64,000 nucleotides of DNA from Bordetella genomosp. 9 (GCF_002261425.1 NZ_NEVJ01000001.1:620001-684000), one strand, 5' to 3'; counted from the stretch's first letter, positions 7,123-16,376 are shown. Numbers and translations: made by a program. The notes: generated from the letters alone by a model not told the origin.

Positions 7123-8511
7123 CTAGGTCATCAGCTTGACCAGGGCCGGCACGGTCAGCACCGCCGTGTAGTAGCCCATGAACTGCACGCCCGTGTTGAA
7201 CGCGAAGAATCGCGACAGCAGTCCGCCGATCAGCCCCATGGTCAGGATCACCAGCAGTCCCAGCAGCTGTCCTTCCCAGACGCTGATCACCACGATCAGG
7301 CCGACGAAGGTGGCGATGATGGCTTCGTGGCTGACCTTGCGCGATACGAACAGCGCGGCGCGGCGCGCGTAGTTCATCGCGAAGGGATAGGACACCAGGG
7401 ACGCGATGATCACCGCCAGCATCCCGTAGCCCAGGAATTCCCAGTGGTTCATCAGGTTGTGCAGGTTGTGGGTCTGCCCCGTGGCGCTGTCCACCGTGAA
7501 CCGCGGCGGCGCGTTGAACAAGGGCGCGGCGGGGCCGGCCGCGACCGGGCTCAAGGGCAGGCCGAAGGCGATGAGCGGGATCAGGGCTTCGGCGATGTAG
7601 GTTGCCTCCGTCACGCCGTTGCGGGCGCTGAGCACCGTCGTCAGCCGGTGATACGCATGGCGGATGCGCGACCCTACCATCTCGCCCATCACCACGGTCA
7701 TCGCGACGGGGCTGAAGACGAAGGTCGCGCTGGAGACGGCCGCGGTGGCCAGCGTCCAGCGCGTCTGCGTGCGGTCCAGCACCTTGAGCGGATTGGGGAA
7801 ATAGCCCGACCAGCCCTTCACGTCGGGCGCCAGCGTGAGCGTATGGACCTTGTCGCGCGCCATCCGCTTGCGGCCCTGCGGCGACATGACGGCGAACAGG
7901 TCCGCGATCAGCGGGCCGATGGCGATGCCCAGGAAGTAGCTGACGCTCAGCTTGACGCCATAGCGGGCCGTCAGGCTCTGCAGCGCGACGATGACCACGA
8001 CGAAAGGAATCAGCAGCGCGACCGCGGCCCAGCGACCGGCGGAAAAGTAAGCGATCAGCACCGCGGCCGCCAGGAATATCCACGGCGCCGAGCGCGTGAT
8101 CGCCGGCCCGAACGGCGCCAGCAGCACGGCGAACAGGACGGCCAGCGGCACGGCGACGAAGGCGGCGATGATGGCGCCGGAAATCATCTTGCGCAGGGCG
8201 ATGTGCGGCACGCCCAGCTTGCGCAGCATGTTGGCGTCCTGCAGAAGCGGCGTCGCCAGCGTGTCGCCGGGTATGCCCAATAGCGCGGTAGGGACCGCAT
8301 GGGTCATATGCTTCGCGACCGCGCCCGCCAGGAAGAAGGTGAACACGCCGGCTGGCGGCACGCCCAGCAAGGCGACCAGCAGGGTCAGGGGCGCGATGGT
8401 GGTGGTTTCGTCGGTGCCCGAGATCAGGCCGATGGCGGCGAAGACGACCGCGCCCACCATGCCCATCGCGGCCGCGGCCAGGATCTGGTTCAACAATACG
8501 GGATCGCTCAT
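7123..8511 (-). CDS. TctA-like permease of a tripartite tricarboxylate-type transporter
   Basis: A 462-residue, very hydrophobic protein with about ten or more membrane segments and the overall pattern of the large TctA subunit, including the early glycine/proline loop PTALLGIPGDTLATPLL and a later GLPLSPVAAGPAAPLF. TctA proteins form the transport channel of secondary carriers that use an extracytoplasmic TctC (Bug) protein. It overlaps the upstream small membrane protein gene by ATGA, and both follow HMG-CoA reductase. No TctC gene is adjacent, so the binding protein must be encoded elsewhere or be dispensable. The context suggests import of mevalonate or a related branched hydroxy acid; this is inferred from the neighbour, not from the permease sequence. 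Confidence 0.85.
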   Translation of the reverse strand: MSDPVLLNQILAAAAMGMVGAVVFAAIGLISGTDETTTIAPLTLLVALLGVPPAGVFTFFLAGAVAKHMTHAVPTALLGIPGDTLATPLLQDANMLRKLGVPHIALRKMISGAIIAAFVAVPLAVLFAVLLAPFGPAITRSAPWIFLAAAVLIAYFSAGRWAAVALLIPFVVVIVALQSLTARYGVKLSVSYFLGIAIGPLIADLFAVMSPQGRKRMARDKVHTLTLAPDVKGWSGYFPNPLKVLDRTQTRWTLATAAVSSATFVFSPVAMTVVMGEMVGSRIRHAYHRLTTVLSARNGVTEATYIAEALIPLIAFGLPLSPVAAGPAAPLFNAPPRFTVDSATGQTHNLHNLMNHWEFLGYGMLAVIIASLVSYPFAMNYARRAALFVSRKVSHEAIIATFVGLIVVISVWEGQLLGLLVILTMGLIGGLLSRFFAFNTGVQFMGYYTAVLTVPALVKLMT

Positions 8512-9002
8512 GCCAGCGCCTCCTTGGTCCGGGGCAGGCGCGCATCGCGCGGCTCGGGCTGTCCGTCGAACAGCTCCAGCAGGCCCAGCTCGCGCAGCTC
8601 CCGCAGCGCGGCCGGCGGCAGGTCGGCCAGCGTGCCCAACCCGCCCGGCTCGCCGGCCAGCTCGGCCAGCACTTCCGCGCGCCAGGCGGGATCGGCCAGG
8701 GCCGTGTCCTCGACGACTTCACGCTTGGGCGGGAACAGGCGGGCGCAGACCACGCCGGCGATCACGCTGCCCGCCAGGCCCGCGAGCATGGCGTAGGCAT
8801 GCGCGAGTTCCGCCGACGCCGCGACGCCGCTCAGCCAGCGGCCGGCGGCGATGAAGGCCGCGACGCTGATGGCGACGCCGATGACGATGGACCATGCCAG
8901 GTGGCGCAGGTCGACGGTGTCGCTCCAGACTTCCGCGAGTTGCCATGCGGATGCGCGATCCGGCACGGTGCGCTGCCCGTGAGGGCTGATGTCGATGCTC
9001 AT
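8508..9002 (-). CDS. Small membrane protein in the TctB position of the transporter operon
   Basis: A 164-residue protein with two clear membrane segments (LAWSIVIGVAISVAAFIAAG at about 35-55 and AYAMLAGLAGSVIAGVVCA at about 68-87). A long, probably cytoplasmic C-terminal tail follows, rich in Leu, Glu and Arg (PPAALRELRELGLLELFDG). A canonical TctB is a four-helix protein, so this is either a reduced or an unrelated accessory subunit. A strong AGGAGGAG site precedes the start. Its stop overlaps the permease start (ATGA), so the two are made together. I cannot assign it to a named family; an accessory transport role is inferred from position. Confidence 0.7.
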   Translation of the reverse strand: MSIDISPHGQRTVPDRASAWQLAEVWSDTVDLRHLAWSIVIGVAISVAAFIAAGRWLSGVAASAELAHAYAMLAGLAGSVIAGVVCARLFPPKREVVEDTALADPAWRAEVLAELAGEPGGLGTLADLPPAALRELRELGLLELFDGQPEPRDARLPRTKEALA

Positions 9003-9070
9003 TGTGGTCTCCTCCTGATGGCGGCGTCCGCCGCCGTTATTGTCCTTCGCGCGATGCGGTGTCCTTGGCG

Positions 9071-10366
9071 CTACGCGACCGAGCCCGGCTCGCGCAAGGC
9101 CTTCAGCAGGGCGATGGCGCGGTCCGTGCGTACGTCTTTTTCAGCGGCCATGCGTTTCGCGATGGTGTCCACCTCGGCGCCCGTCGCGCCTGCCGTCAGC
9201 GCGATATTGCGGGCATGCAGCGCCATGTGGCCGCGCTGTATGCCTTCGGTCGCCAGGGCGCGCAAGGCGCCCAGGTTCTGAGCCAGGCCGACGGCCACCG
9301 CGATCTCCGCCAGTTCCTGCGCCGAGCGCACGCCCAGGATCTTCAAGGCCACGCGCGCCAGCGGATGCGTCTTGGTCGCGCCGCCCACCAGCCCCAGCGC
9401 CATGGGCATTTCGATGGAACCCACCAGCGCGCCGGAGGCGTCCTTCTCCCAGGCGGTCAGCGAGGTATAGCGGCCCGTCCGCGCGGCGTAGGCATGCGCG
9501 CCGGCTTCGATCGCGCGCCAGTCGTTGCCGGTGGCGACCACGACCGGATCGATGCCGTTCATGATGCCCTTGTTGTGCGTGGCCGCGCGGTAAGGATCGA
9601 CCGCCGCGAACGCCCAGGCGTCGAGGATGCCTTCGATGATCTCCTCGCCGCCGCGTTCGCGCGTGGCCAGCACGGCGGGCCTCAGTCTGACGCGGGCGCG
9701 CGCCAGCCGCAAGTCCGCCAGGTTGGACAGGATGCGCAGCCGCACCGAACCGCCGGTGATCTCTTCCACCACGGGGGCGACCGCTTCGGCCATGGTGTTC
9801 ACCGTGTTGGCGCCCATGGCGTCGCGAACGTCGACGATCAGATGCACCACCGCCATCGGGCCGCGCGGCGTGTCGGGGAAGATATGCACCTCGATGTCGC
9901 GGCAGCCGCCGCCCAGCTCCACCAGCAGCTTGTCGCGGCTGTTGGCCAGCGCCAGGATGCGTTCCTTTTGCCGCAGCAGCGACAGGCGCGCGCCCTGGGG
10001 ATCGGTCAATCCCAGGATCTGTATCTGCGCGCGCATCACCGGCGCGCTGCTGGACGTTTCGAAGCCGCCGCATTCGCGCGCCAGCTTGGCCATATAGGAA
10101 GCCGCCGCGACCACGGAAGGCTCTTCGACCACCATGGGCACGAGCACGTCCTTGCCGTTCACCTGGAAATTCGCGGCGACGCCCATCGGCAGTTCGAACG
10201 TGCCGATGACGTTCTCGATCATGCCGTCGGCGCGGTCCAGCGCCAGCGCGCCGGGCCGGGACAGGGCAAGCCTTTCCCCTTCGTCCAGGCCTGCCGCGTT
10301 GGCGATGGCCAGCAGTCGTTCGGATGGGGGCAGGGCGCGGAAATTGGACAAGCGTGAATCGACCAC
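9071..10366 (-). CDS. mvaA: Hydroxymethylglutaryl-CoA reductase, degradative (class II)
   Basis: This 431-residue enzyme matches class II HMG-CoA reductase in length and catalytic residues. Glu82 lies in [13 protein letters not shown], Lys266 in THNKGIMNG, Asp282 in [16 protein letters not shown], and His384 in [10 protein letters not shown]. These correspond closely to Glu83, Lys267, Asp283 and His381 of the Pseudomonas mevalonii enzyme. The ENVIG motif and the [11 protein letters not shown] nucleotide-binding segment are also present. Class II enzymes oxidise mevalonate to HMG-CoA in organisms that grow on mevalonate; biosynthetic use is unlikely, since no other mevalonate-pathway gene is here. 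The GTG start is chosen for the family length and a GGAG site. It heads an operon with the two transporter genes and faces a MocR regulator. Confidence 0.93.
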   Translation of the reverse strand: MVDSRLSNFRALPPSERLLAIANAAGLDEGERLALSRPGALALDRADGMIENVIGTFELPMGVAANFQVNGKDVLVPMVVEEPSVVAAASYMAKLARECGGFETSSSAPVMRAQIQILGLTDPQGARLSLLRQKERILALANSRDKLLVELGGGCRDIEVHIFPDTPRGPMAVVHLIVDVRDAMGANTVNTMAEAVAPVVEEITGGSVRLRILSNLADLRLARARVRLRPAVLATRERGGEEIIEGILDAWAFAAVDPYRAATHNKGIMNGIDPVVVATGNDWRAIEAGAHAYAARTGRYTSLTAWEKDASGALVGSIEMPMALGLVGGATKTHPLARVALKILGVRSAQELAEIAVAVGLAQNLGALRALATEGIQRGHMALHARNIALTAGATGAEVDTIAKRMAAEKDVRTDRAIALLKALREPGSVA

Positions 10367-10409
10367 GATGGAAATGCTCCGTTTGGGAATCAACGGGTCG
10401 ATGCTAGGT

Positions 10410-10453
10410 AAACTGTACCGCTGTTGACAGGTACAGTTTGGGCAAACAGTACC
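10410..10453. promoter_or_regulatory. MocR-type operator with three half-sites, between HMG-CoA reductase and regulator genes
   Basis: Three copies of one 10-bp half-site occur. AAACTGTACC is at 10410-10419, its exact inverse GGTACAGTTT at 10430-10439, and AAACAGTACC (one mismatch) at 10444-10453. The first and second form a perfect inverted repeat with a 10-bp spacer; the first and third are direct repeats 34 bp apart. MocR/PdxR regulators characteristically bind combinations of direct and inverted repeats. A TTGACA hexamer (10424-10429) falls within the spacer. The site almost certainly controls both divergent genes. Confidence 0.75.
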
Positions 10454-10496
10454 ATCGCACTGCACCAATTTTTGCGGATGCCCGAGGATGGTGGCC

Positions 10497-11924
10497 ATGG
10501 ACGACAGCAGGAAAACGCCGGCACGGCGCGCGCCGCGCGAGGCGCGCGGCGCCCCCATTGCCGAAGGCCTGGCCCGCCTGATCGGCCAGCAGATCGCCGA
10601 CGGCGTGTACCGCGCCGGCGACAAATTGCCGTCGCTGCGCGAGGTCGCGCAACTGCACCGCTACGCCAAGAACACGGTCGTGGTCGCGTTCGAAATACTG
10701 GTGGCGCAGGGCCTCGTGGAACCGCGCCGGGGTTCGGGCTTCTACGTCGCGGACCGCCATTACGTGCGCAAGCCCGTGGAAGAGGAATCCGGGCAGTTGA
10801 GCCGCGCCATGGACATCGTGTGGCTGATGCGCGAGCAGCTCAAGACCCAACCCGACGCGGTGGCCGTCGGCGACGGCTTTCCGCCGGTGGAATGGCTGGC
10901 CGACATGCGCATGGATCGTTATCACCAGAAGGTCGTGCGCACCGGCCTGGGCAGCCTGTTCCGCTACGGCAGCCGCTTCGGTTACGCCCCCTTGCGGGAA
11001 AGCCTGGTGCGCAAGCTGGGCGACATCGGCGTGCATGCGTCCACGTCCCAGCTGGTGCTGACGCATGGCGCCAACGAAGCCATGGACCTGCTGATCCGCT
11101 ATTTCGTGCCGCCGGGCGCGGCCGTGCTGGTGGACGATCCCGGTTATTACCCGCTGTTCGGCAAGCTGAAGCTGGCGGGCGCGCGCATGCTGGGCGTTCC
11201 GCGCCTGCCGGACGGGCCGGACGTCGCGGTACTGGAACGGCTACTGGCGCGCGACAAGCCGCGGCTGTTCTTCACGCAATCGCTGGCGCACAATCCCACG
11301 GGTTCGGACATCTCCGCCGCCAAGGCCTATCGCGTGCTGCAGCTATGCCAGGCTCATGGCGCGACCATCGTCGAAAACGATCCGCTGGCGGATTTCAAGC
11401 CTACGTCGGCGGTGCGCCTGGCGGCGCTGGACCAGTTGGCGGGCACCCTCTATATCGGCAGCTTTTCGAAGTCGTTCTCGGCGGCGCTGCGTGTCGGATT
11501 CATCGCCTGCGACACGGCGCTGGCCAGCGATCTGGCGGACCTGAAGGCGCTGGTCCACGTGAGCAGCTCGGAATACTGCGAGCGCATGGTCGACGTCATG
11601 CTGCGCGAAGGCCACTACGAGCGCCACCTGTTCCGCTTGCGCCGCCGGCTGGAGGCCGCCACGGCGCGGGCGCTACAGGTGTTGGACGAACTGGGCGCCG
11701 AGGTCTTCACGCGCCCGGCGAGTTCGCTCTATCTGTGGTCGGCCTTCCCCGGCATCGACGATACCGTCGCGCTGGCGCGCGAACTGATGCCGGAGAAAAT
11801 CCTGCTCGCGCCGGGACGGGTGTTCAGCGTCGACGCGGAACCGTCGTCACGATGGTCGCGGTGCAACGTCGGCGCGCTGGTGGACGAACGCTTCCGCACC
11901 GCGATGCGCGCACGGCTGCGCTGA
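10497..11924 (+). CDS. MocR-family regulator: GntR winged helix fused to PLP aminotransferase-fold domain
   Basis: Residues 15-85 form a GntR-type winged helix ([20 protein letters not shown], then [12 protein letters not shown]), and about 115-475 form a fold-type I aminotransferase domain. The PLP lysine can be seen in [15 protein letters not shown], and the substrate-side motifs [12 protein letters not shown] and [13 protein letters not shown] are kept. MocR proteins use the PLP domain as a ligand sensor rather than an enzyme. The start at 10497 is preferred over the ATG at 10488, because GAGG lies nine bases before 10497 but directly abuts 10488. The gene is divergent from the HMG-CoA reductase operon across a three-half-site operator and is its likely regulator. 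A PLP-binding sensor would be expected to see an amine or amino acid, an unexplained mismatch with mevalonate. Confidence 0.88.
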   Translation: MDDSRKTPARRAPREARGAPIAEGLARLIGQQIADGVYRAGDKLPSLREVAQLHRYAKNTVVVAFEILVAQGLVEPRRGSGFYVADRHYVRKPVEEESGQLSRAMDIVWLMREQLKTQPDAVAVGDGFPPVEWLADMRMDRYHQKVVRTGLGSLFRYGSRFGYAPLRESLVRKLGDIGVHASTSQLVLTHGANEAMDLLIRYFVPPGAAVLVDDPGYYPLFGKLKLAGARMLGVPRLPDGPDVAVLERLLARDKPRLFFTQSLAHNPTGSDISAAKAYRVLQLCQAHGATIVENDPLADFKPTSAVRLAALDQLAGTLYIGSFSKSFSAALRVGFIACDTALASDLADLKALVHVSSSEYCERMVDVMLREGHYERHLFRLRRRLEAATARALQVLDELGAEVFTRPASSLYLWSAFPGIDDTVALARELMPEKILLAPGRVFSVDAEPSSRWSRCNVGALVDERFRTAMRARLR

Positions 11925-12017
11925 AAGGCCGCGCCGGCGGCCGAACCTGCGGCCGCACCTGCGTCCGCACCGAAATTCGCGCCGATGTTTTTCGTCGAGG
12001 TCGCGCGTACCGGCCGA

Positions 12018-13406
12018 TCAGAACTCTTCCAGGAAACGCATCCGGAACTTGCGCCCCTTGATCGTGGCCTGCGAGAGTCGCGCGTACGCCTGCTTGGCGA
12101 TCTGCCGATTCAAGGCGACGTAGGCATTGAATTCGGTGATGTTGATCTTGCCGAGCTGCTCGAAGGCCAGGCCGCCATCGCCGGTCAGCGCGCCAACCAG
12201 GTCTCCGGGGCGCAGCTTGTCCTTTTTGCCGCCCTGTATGCACAGGGTGACCATCGGCGCCCGCAAGGGGCGATCGGCCTTGGTCCGCAGCGATTTCAGG
12301 TCGCCCCATTTCAAGGGGGACTTCTGGTATTCCTCGATGAGATTGGCCCAGCGCATTTCTTCCGGCGAACACAGGCTGAGCGCCAGCCCCTTCTGCTCGC
12401 CGCGGCCGCCGCGGCCGATGCGGTGGACGTGGACCTCGGTGTCCTTGGTCACGTCCACGTTGATGACGGCGCCCAGGTTCTGGATATCCAGCCCGCGCGC
12501 GGCCACGTCGGTGGCCACCAGCACCGCGCAACTCTGGTTGGCGAACTGGATCAGGATCTCGTCGCGCTCGCGCTGCTCCAGGTCGCCATTCAGCGCCTGC
12601 GCGCTGATGCCCGCCGACTGCAGGCGCTCCACCAGGTCGTGGCTGCGGACCTTGGTATTGCAGAACGCCAGCGTGGACACGGGCCGGAAGTGGTTCAACA
12701 GCGTGATCACCGCGTCCAGGCGCTCCCGGTCGTCGATCTCGTAGAAAACCTGTTCGATGTGGCTGGCGTCATGCTGCGTTTCCACCTTGATCTCGACCGG
12801 ATTGCGCAGGAAGCGCGCAGCGAGCTTGCGGATGTTGTCCGGATAGGTGGCGGAGAAGAGCAGCGTCTGCCGTTTGCCCGGGCAGTGCGAGGCGATGGCG
12901 ACGATGTCGTCGTAGAAGCCCATGTCGACCATGCGGTCGGCCTCGTCGAGCACCAGCGTCCGCAAGCCGGACAAGTCCAGGTTCTGGCGTTCCAGATGGT
13001 CCTTGATGCGTCCTGGCGTGCCCACCACCAGGTGCGTGCCGCGGGCCAGCGACTCCGCCTGCGGACGGGCGGCGGCGCCGCCGCACAGCGTTGATATCTT
13101 CACATTGGGAATCAGCCGCGCCAGCCGGCGCAGCTCCTGGGCCACCTGGTCGGCCAGCTCGCGGGTCGGGCACACGACCAGTGCCTGCGGGACCAGGCGC
13201 GCGACGTCCAGCTCGTGCAGCAGGCCCAGGCCGAACGCCGCGGTCTTGCCGCTGCCGGTCTTGGCCTGGGCGATCAGGTCGCGGCCTTCCAGTATGGCGG
13301 GCAGGCTCTGCGCCTGGATGGGCGTCATCCGCGCGAAGCCCAGGCCCTGCAGATTGTCCAGCAGGGCGGGCTGCAGGGGCAGCGATGAAAAAGCGTGATC
13401 GTTCAT
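12018..13406 (-). CDS. dbpA: ATP-dependent RNA helicase DbpA (DEAD box)
   Basis: A 462-residue DEAD-box helicase. The Q motif (GFARMTPIQAQSLPAIL), Walker A (AKTGSGKT), DEAD (VLDEADRM), SAT (LFSATYP) and the helicase C domain are all present. The C-terminal domain (about 385-462) matches the DbpA RNA-binding domain that recognises 23S rRNA hairpin 92. DbpA acts in large-subunit ribosome assembly. Motif VI reads HRIGRGGRG rather than the usual HRIGRTxRxG, so the threonine after the arginine finger region is glycine. It starts three bases after the stop of the radical-SAM gene, so the two form an operon. The assignment is strong; the motif VI variant may be a lineage feature. Confidence 0.93.
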   Translation of the reverse strand: MNDHAFSSLPLQPALLDNLQGLGFARMTPIQAQSLPAILEGRDLIAQAKTGSGKTAAFGLGLLHELDVARLVPQALVVCPTRELADQVAQELRRLARLIPNVKISTLCGGAAARPQAESLARGTHLVVGTPGRIKDHLERQNLDLSGLRTLVLDEADRMVDMGFYDDIVAIASHCPGKRQTLLFSATYPDNIRKLAARFLRNPVEIKVETQHDASHIEQVFYEIDDRERLDAVITLLNHFRPVSTLAFCNTKVRSHDLVERLQSAGISAQALNGDLEQRERDEILIQFANQSCAVLVATDVAARGLDIQNLGAVINVDVTKDTEVHVHRIGRGGRGEQKGLALSLCSPEEMRWANLIEEYQKSPLKWGDLKSLRTKADRPLRAPMVTLCIQGGKKDKLRPGDLVGALTGDGGLAFEQLGKINITEFNAYVALNRQIAKQAYARLSQATIKGRKFRMRFLEEF

Positions 13407-13409
13407 AAA

Positions 13410-15413
13410 CTATCCCCGTTGGCTCAAGGCCCGTTCGATGCGATTGCGCGCCACCGTCGTGCGCGGCACCTTGAAAGGAAACCAGGCGCGCACGTCCTCT
13501 TCCAGGCCGATGCCGTGCATGTAGTTGTAGATGGCCTTCTTCAGGCCCCTGCCCAGGCTGTCGTGATCCACGCCCGTCGGGTCGTCGAAGCCGACATCGT
13601 TCCTGGCGAAGGACGCAGGCGGCAACGGCCGCAAGGTGACGCCGTATTCCTCGGGATGCTTGCCGACCGGCGAATGCACGGTGCACGCGAAACGATGGAA
13701 GAAGCCGCTCTGGATGCAGCCGTTCTCGAACAGCTGGCGCACGTACTCCAGCGCATCGACCGTATCCTGCACTGTCTGCGTCGGAAAGCCGTACATCAGG
13801 TAGGCATGCACCAGGATGCCCGCGTCGGTGAAGGCGCGGGTCACCCGTGCCACCTGATCGATCGACACGCCTTTCTTCATCAGCTTCAACAGCCGGTCGG
13901 ACGCGACTTCCAGTCCACCCGACACCGCGATGCAGCCGCTGTCGGCGAGCAGCTCGCACAGGTCCGGCGTGAAGGTTTTTTCGAAACGGATATTGCCCCA
14001 CCACGAAATCCCGGTGTCGCGGGCGATCAGCTCCGTGGCGAGCGACTTCAGCGATTTGGGCGGCGCGGCTTCGTCGACGAAGTGGAAACCGGTTTGCGAG
14101 GTCTCGCGCACGATGGCTTCGATGCGGTCCGCCAGCACGGTGGCGGATGCGCCTTCGTAGCGGTCGATATAGTCCAGGCTGATGTCGCAGAAGCTGCATT
14201 TTTTCCAATAGCAGCCGTGCGCCACCGTCAGCTTGTTCCAGCGTCCGTCGCTCCACAGCCGGTGCATGGGATTGAGCATGTCCAGCAGCGACAGGTAACG
14301 ATCCAGCGGCAGCCCGTCCCAGGTCGGCGTGCCGACTTCCGCGAACGCGACGTCGGGCTCGACCATGTTCACGTAGCGGACCGTCGCCGTATCGGGATCG
14401 CGCAGGAAGGTCCGCACCAGGCGTTGGTGCGAACGTTTGCCCTGTACGTGCTCCAGCAGGGCGAGCAGGGGGCGCTCGCCGGCGTCCAGCGTGACGTAGT
14501 CGAAATAATCGAATACGCGAGGATCCTTCAACTCGCGCAGTTCGGTATTGACGAAGCCGCCGCCCAGGACCGTGACGATGCCGGGATCTCGCGCCTTGAT
14601 GGTCTGCGCGATGCGGAAGGCCGCGTACACGGCGCCGGGAAAGGGCACCGACAGCAGCACCATGGTCGGCGCATGGCGCGCCAGCGCGTCCAGCGTCAGG
14701 TCGCGCAGCGTATCGTCCACCAGGTTGGCGGGCGCCGCCAGCGCGTCGGCCAGGGGGTCGAAGGTAGGCTGGCTGCCCGCCAGCGATTCCGCATAGCGCA
14801 CGAATTCGAAACGTTCGTCGACGGCGTCGCGTATGACGTCGGCCAGATCGTTCAGGTATAGCGTGGCCAGGTGCTTGGCGCGGTCCTGCAGGCCCAGGGC
14901 GCCGAACGCCCAGCCCAGGGGATCGCCGCCTTCCTCATCCACATAGACATCCAGGGAGTCGAAGCGCGGTCCTTCGGGCAGGTAGTGGCGGCCGACGATG
15001 CGATGCGCCAGCGTCGAGTCCCGGCCTTGCAGGAAGGCGATCGCCGGGCCGATGGTTGCCAGATAGCGCGGCTGCTGCGCGAGGAAGGCCTGGACCGACG
15101 CGCCATGCGTGTGCGCGGGCAGCACGTCGACACGCGCGGCCACGGCGCGCAGGCCTGCGGGCGACAGCAGGCGCAGCACGAGCGCCAGCGCCAGGTCTTC
15201 CTGGAACGACGGCACGCCGCGCGACCGCAGGAAGCCGGTCAGATAGGCGGTGGATGGGTAGGGCGTATTCAGCTGCGTCATCGGCGGGATGACAGACAGC
15301 ACGCGCAAGGGCAGAGCAGACATGGGGCGCGGCAGGGCAGCCGAACGAATGGGTGTAAGTGGCGCACACGCGACGGGCATCGCCGGCGTGCGCGGTATCG
15401 CGGTACGAATCAT
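13410..15413 (-). CDS. B12-binding radical SAM protein of unknown substrate
   Basis: A protein of up to 667 residues. The N-terminal third holds a cobalamin-binding-like Rossmann region (around MVLLSVPFPGAVYAAFRIAQ and VTVLGGGFVNTEL). The central part is a radical SAM domain with the cluster motif in HGCYWKKCSFCD, then a TIM-barrel with GFHFVDEAAPP, SGGLEVASDRLLKLM and LMYGFPTQTVQDT. The cysteine spacing reads CX4CX2C, one residue longer than textbook CX3CX2C. B12-dependent radical SAM enzymes methylate or rearrange unactivated carbons. The start is uncertain: the conserved part begins near the Met at 15323, and neither start has a clear ribosome-binding site. It is transcribed directly before dbpA, hinting at an RNA or ribosome link, which is inference. 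Confidence 0.8.
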   Translation of the reverse strand: MIRTAIPRTPAMPVACAPLTPIRSAALPRPMSALPLRVLSVIPPMTQLNTPYPSTAYLTGFLRSRGVPSFQEDLALALVLRLLSPAGLRAVAARVDVLPAHTHGASVQAFLAQQPRYLATIGPAIAFLQGRDSTLAHRIVGRHYLPEGPRFDSLDVYVDEEGGDPLGWAFGALGLQDRAKHLATLYLNDLADVIRDAVDERFEFVRYAESLAGSQPTFDPLADALAAPANLVDDTLRDLTLDALARHAPTMVLLSVPFPGAVYAAFRIAQTIKARDPGIVTVLGGGFVNTELRELKDPRVFDYFDYVTLDAGERPLLALLEHVQGKRSHQRLVRTFLRDPDTATVRYVNMVEPDVAFAEVGTPTWDGLPLDRYLSLLDMLNPMHRLWSDGRWNKLTVAHGCYWKKCSFCDISLDYIDRYEGASATVLADRIEAIVRETSQTGFHFVDEAAPPKSLKSLATELIARDTGISWWGNIRFEKTFTPDLCELLADSGCIAVSGGLEVASDRLLKLMKKGVSIDQVARVTRAFTDAGILVHAYLMYGFPTQTVQDTVDALEYVRQLFENGCIQSGFFHRFACTVHSPVGKHPEEYGVTLRPLPPASFARNDVGFDDPTGVDHDSLGRGLKKAIYNYMHGIGLEEDVRAWFPFKVPRTTVARNRIERALSQRG

Positions 15414-15460
15414 AAGCTACGACGGCGCGCGGCCGGCGGCGCGCGGCTAGCGGGCAGGAC

Positions 15461-16216
15461 TCAACCGGGCTTGCGGAACTTGAGCACGAACTGGTCGGTA
15501 TGGCCGCGTACCGCCGGCGCGAACACCGGGACGTCATGCGGATCCTGCGGGTTGCGCAGGATGCTGCTTTCGGCCACGAACTGGAAGCCAGCCGCCAATA
15601 CTTGCTGCTTGACGGTTTCCGGATCGATGCGATGCAGGGTGTGCGCGCTCTGGCCGCTGGTACCCGCATTGGCCACGTGATCGGTGACGATGAACACGCC
15701 GCCCGGCTTCAAGGCCCGGTAGACCGCGGCGTCGAGCTGCGCCGCGGCTGCCGGTCCGGCGAATCCGTAGACGTCGTGATAGTTTTCGGAAGTCCACGCG
15801 ACGTCCAGCGGTTCCGGGAGCGACAGCGTGGCCAGCGGCTGGCTGGCGACGGTCACGTTGGCATAGGCCGCGGTCGGGATGGCCTGCGCCGTGGCCAGGG
15901 ACTTGGGCGCGATCGCCAGGAATTCCTGCGGCACGACGGCATAGACATGCCCCCCGGGACCGACGGCCTTGCTGAACAGGCGGGTGAAATAGCCGCCGCC
16001 CGGCATCAGGTCGGCCACGCGGTCGCCCGGCTTGATGCCGGCGAATGCCAGCAACTCGCCGGGTTTGCGGGCGGCATCGCGCTGCACGTCGGCGGCGGGA
16101 CGATCGGACGACGCCAGCGCGGCATCGATGGCGGCGCTCGCTTGCTGGCGAGGCGGCTGGGCGCACGCCGCCAGCGCCAGGCTGGCCGCGGCAAGCATTA
16201 CAACGACGGGTTTCAA
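15461..16216 (-). CDS. Exported class I SAM-dependent methyltransferase-like protein (putative lipoprotein)
   Basis: The first 18 residues (MKPVVVMLAAASLALAAC) form a lipoprotein signal peptide with lipobox LAAC, so the protein should be exported and anchored. The rest resembles a class I methyltransferase: motif I-like VADLMPGGGYFTRLFSKAVG, a motif around PLDVAWTSENYHDVYGF, and ALKPGGVFIVTDHVANAG. This matches the group of predicted methyltransferases with signal peptides found in Proteobacteria (COG4798-like). Motif I lacks the usual acidic-x-GxGxG form, and SAM is not known to be available in the periplasm, so catalysis as a methyltransferase is doubtful. The gene stands alone between the radical SAM and Hsp70 genes on the same strand. 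Confidence 0.78.
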   Translation of the reverse strand: MKPVVVMLAAASLALAACAQPPRQQASAAIDAALASSDRPAADVQRDAARKPGELLAFAGIKPGDRVADLMPGGGYFTRLFSKAVGPGGHVYAVVPQEFLAIAPKSLATAQAIPTAAYANVTVASQPLATLSLPEPLDVAWTSENYHDVYGFAGPAAAAQLDAAVYRALKPGGVFIVTDHVANAGTSGQSAHTLHRIDPETVKQQVLAAGFQFVAESSILRNPQDPHDVPVFAPAVRGHTDQFVLKFRKPG

Positions 16217-16376
16217 GGTTCAGGCTCCAGTCAGTGGTCCCCAGGTGCGCCGCGGTGCGTCAGGGCGGATGCGGCGCGTTGCCGCCTGACCTTAATGCCT
16301 TGCGCCGATTGCCGCAACCGTCGCCGCCTGGTTCGCCATGGCGCGCGGCATCACGGCGACCAGGCTTTTCGGCCGA

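Noticed and set aside
11925..12017. GCGGCCG / CGGCCGC hairpin between the MocR and dbpA genes as a bidirectional terminator.
   Set aside because: No T-run follows on either strand and the stem is a simple GC palindrome expected in such DNA.
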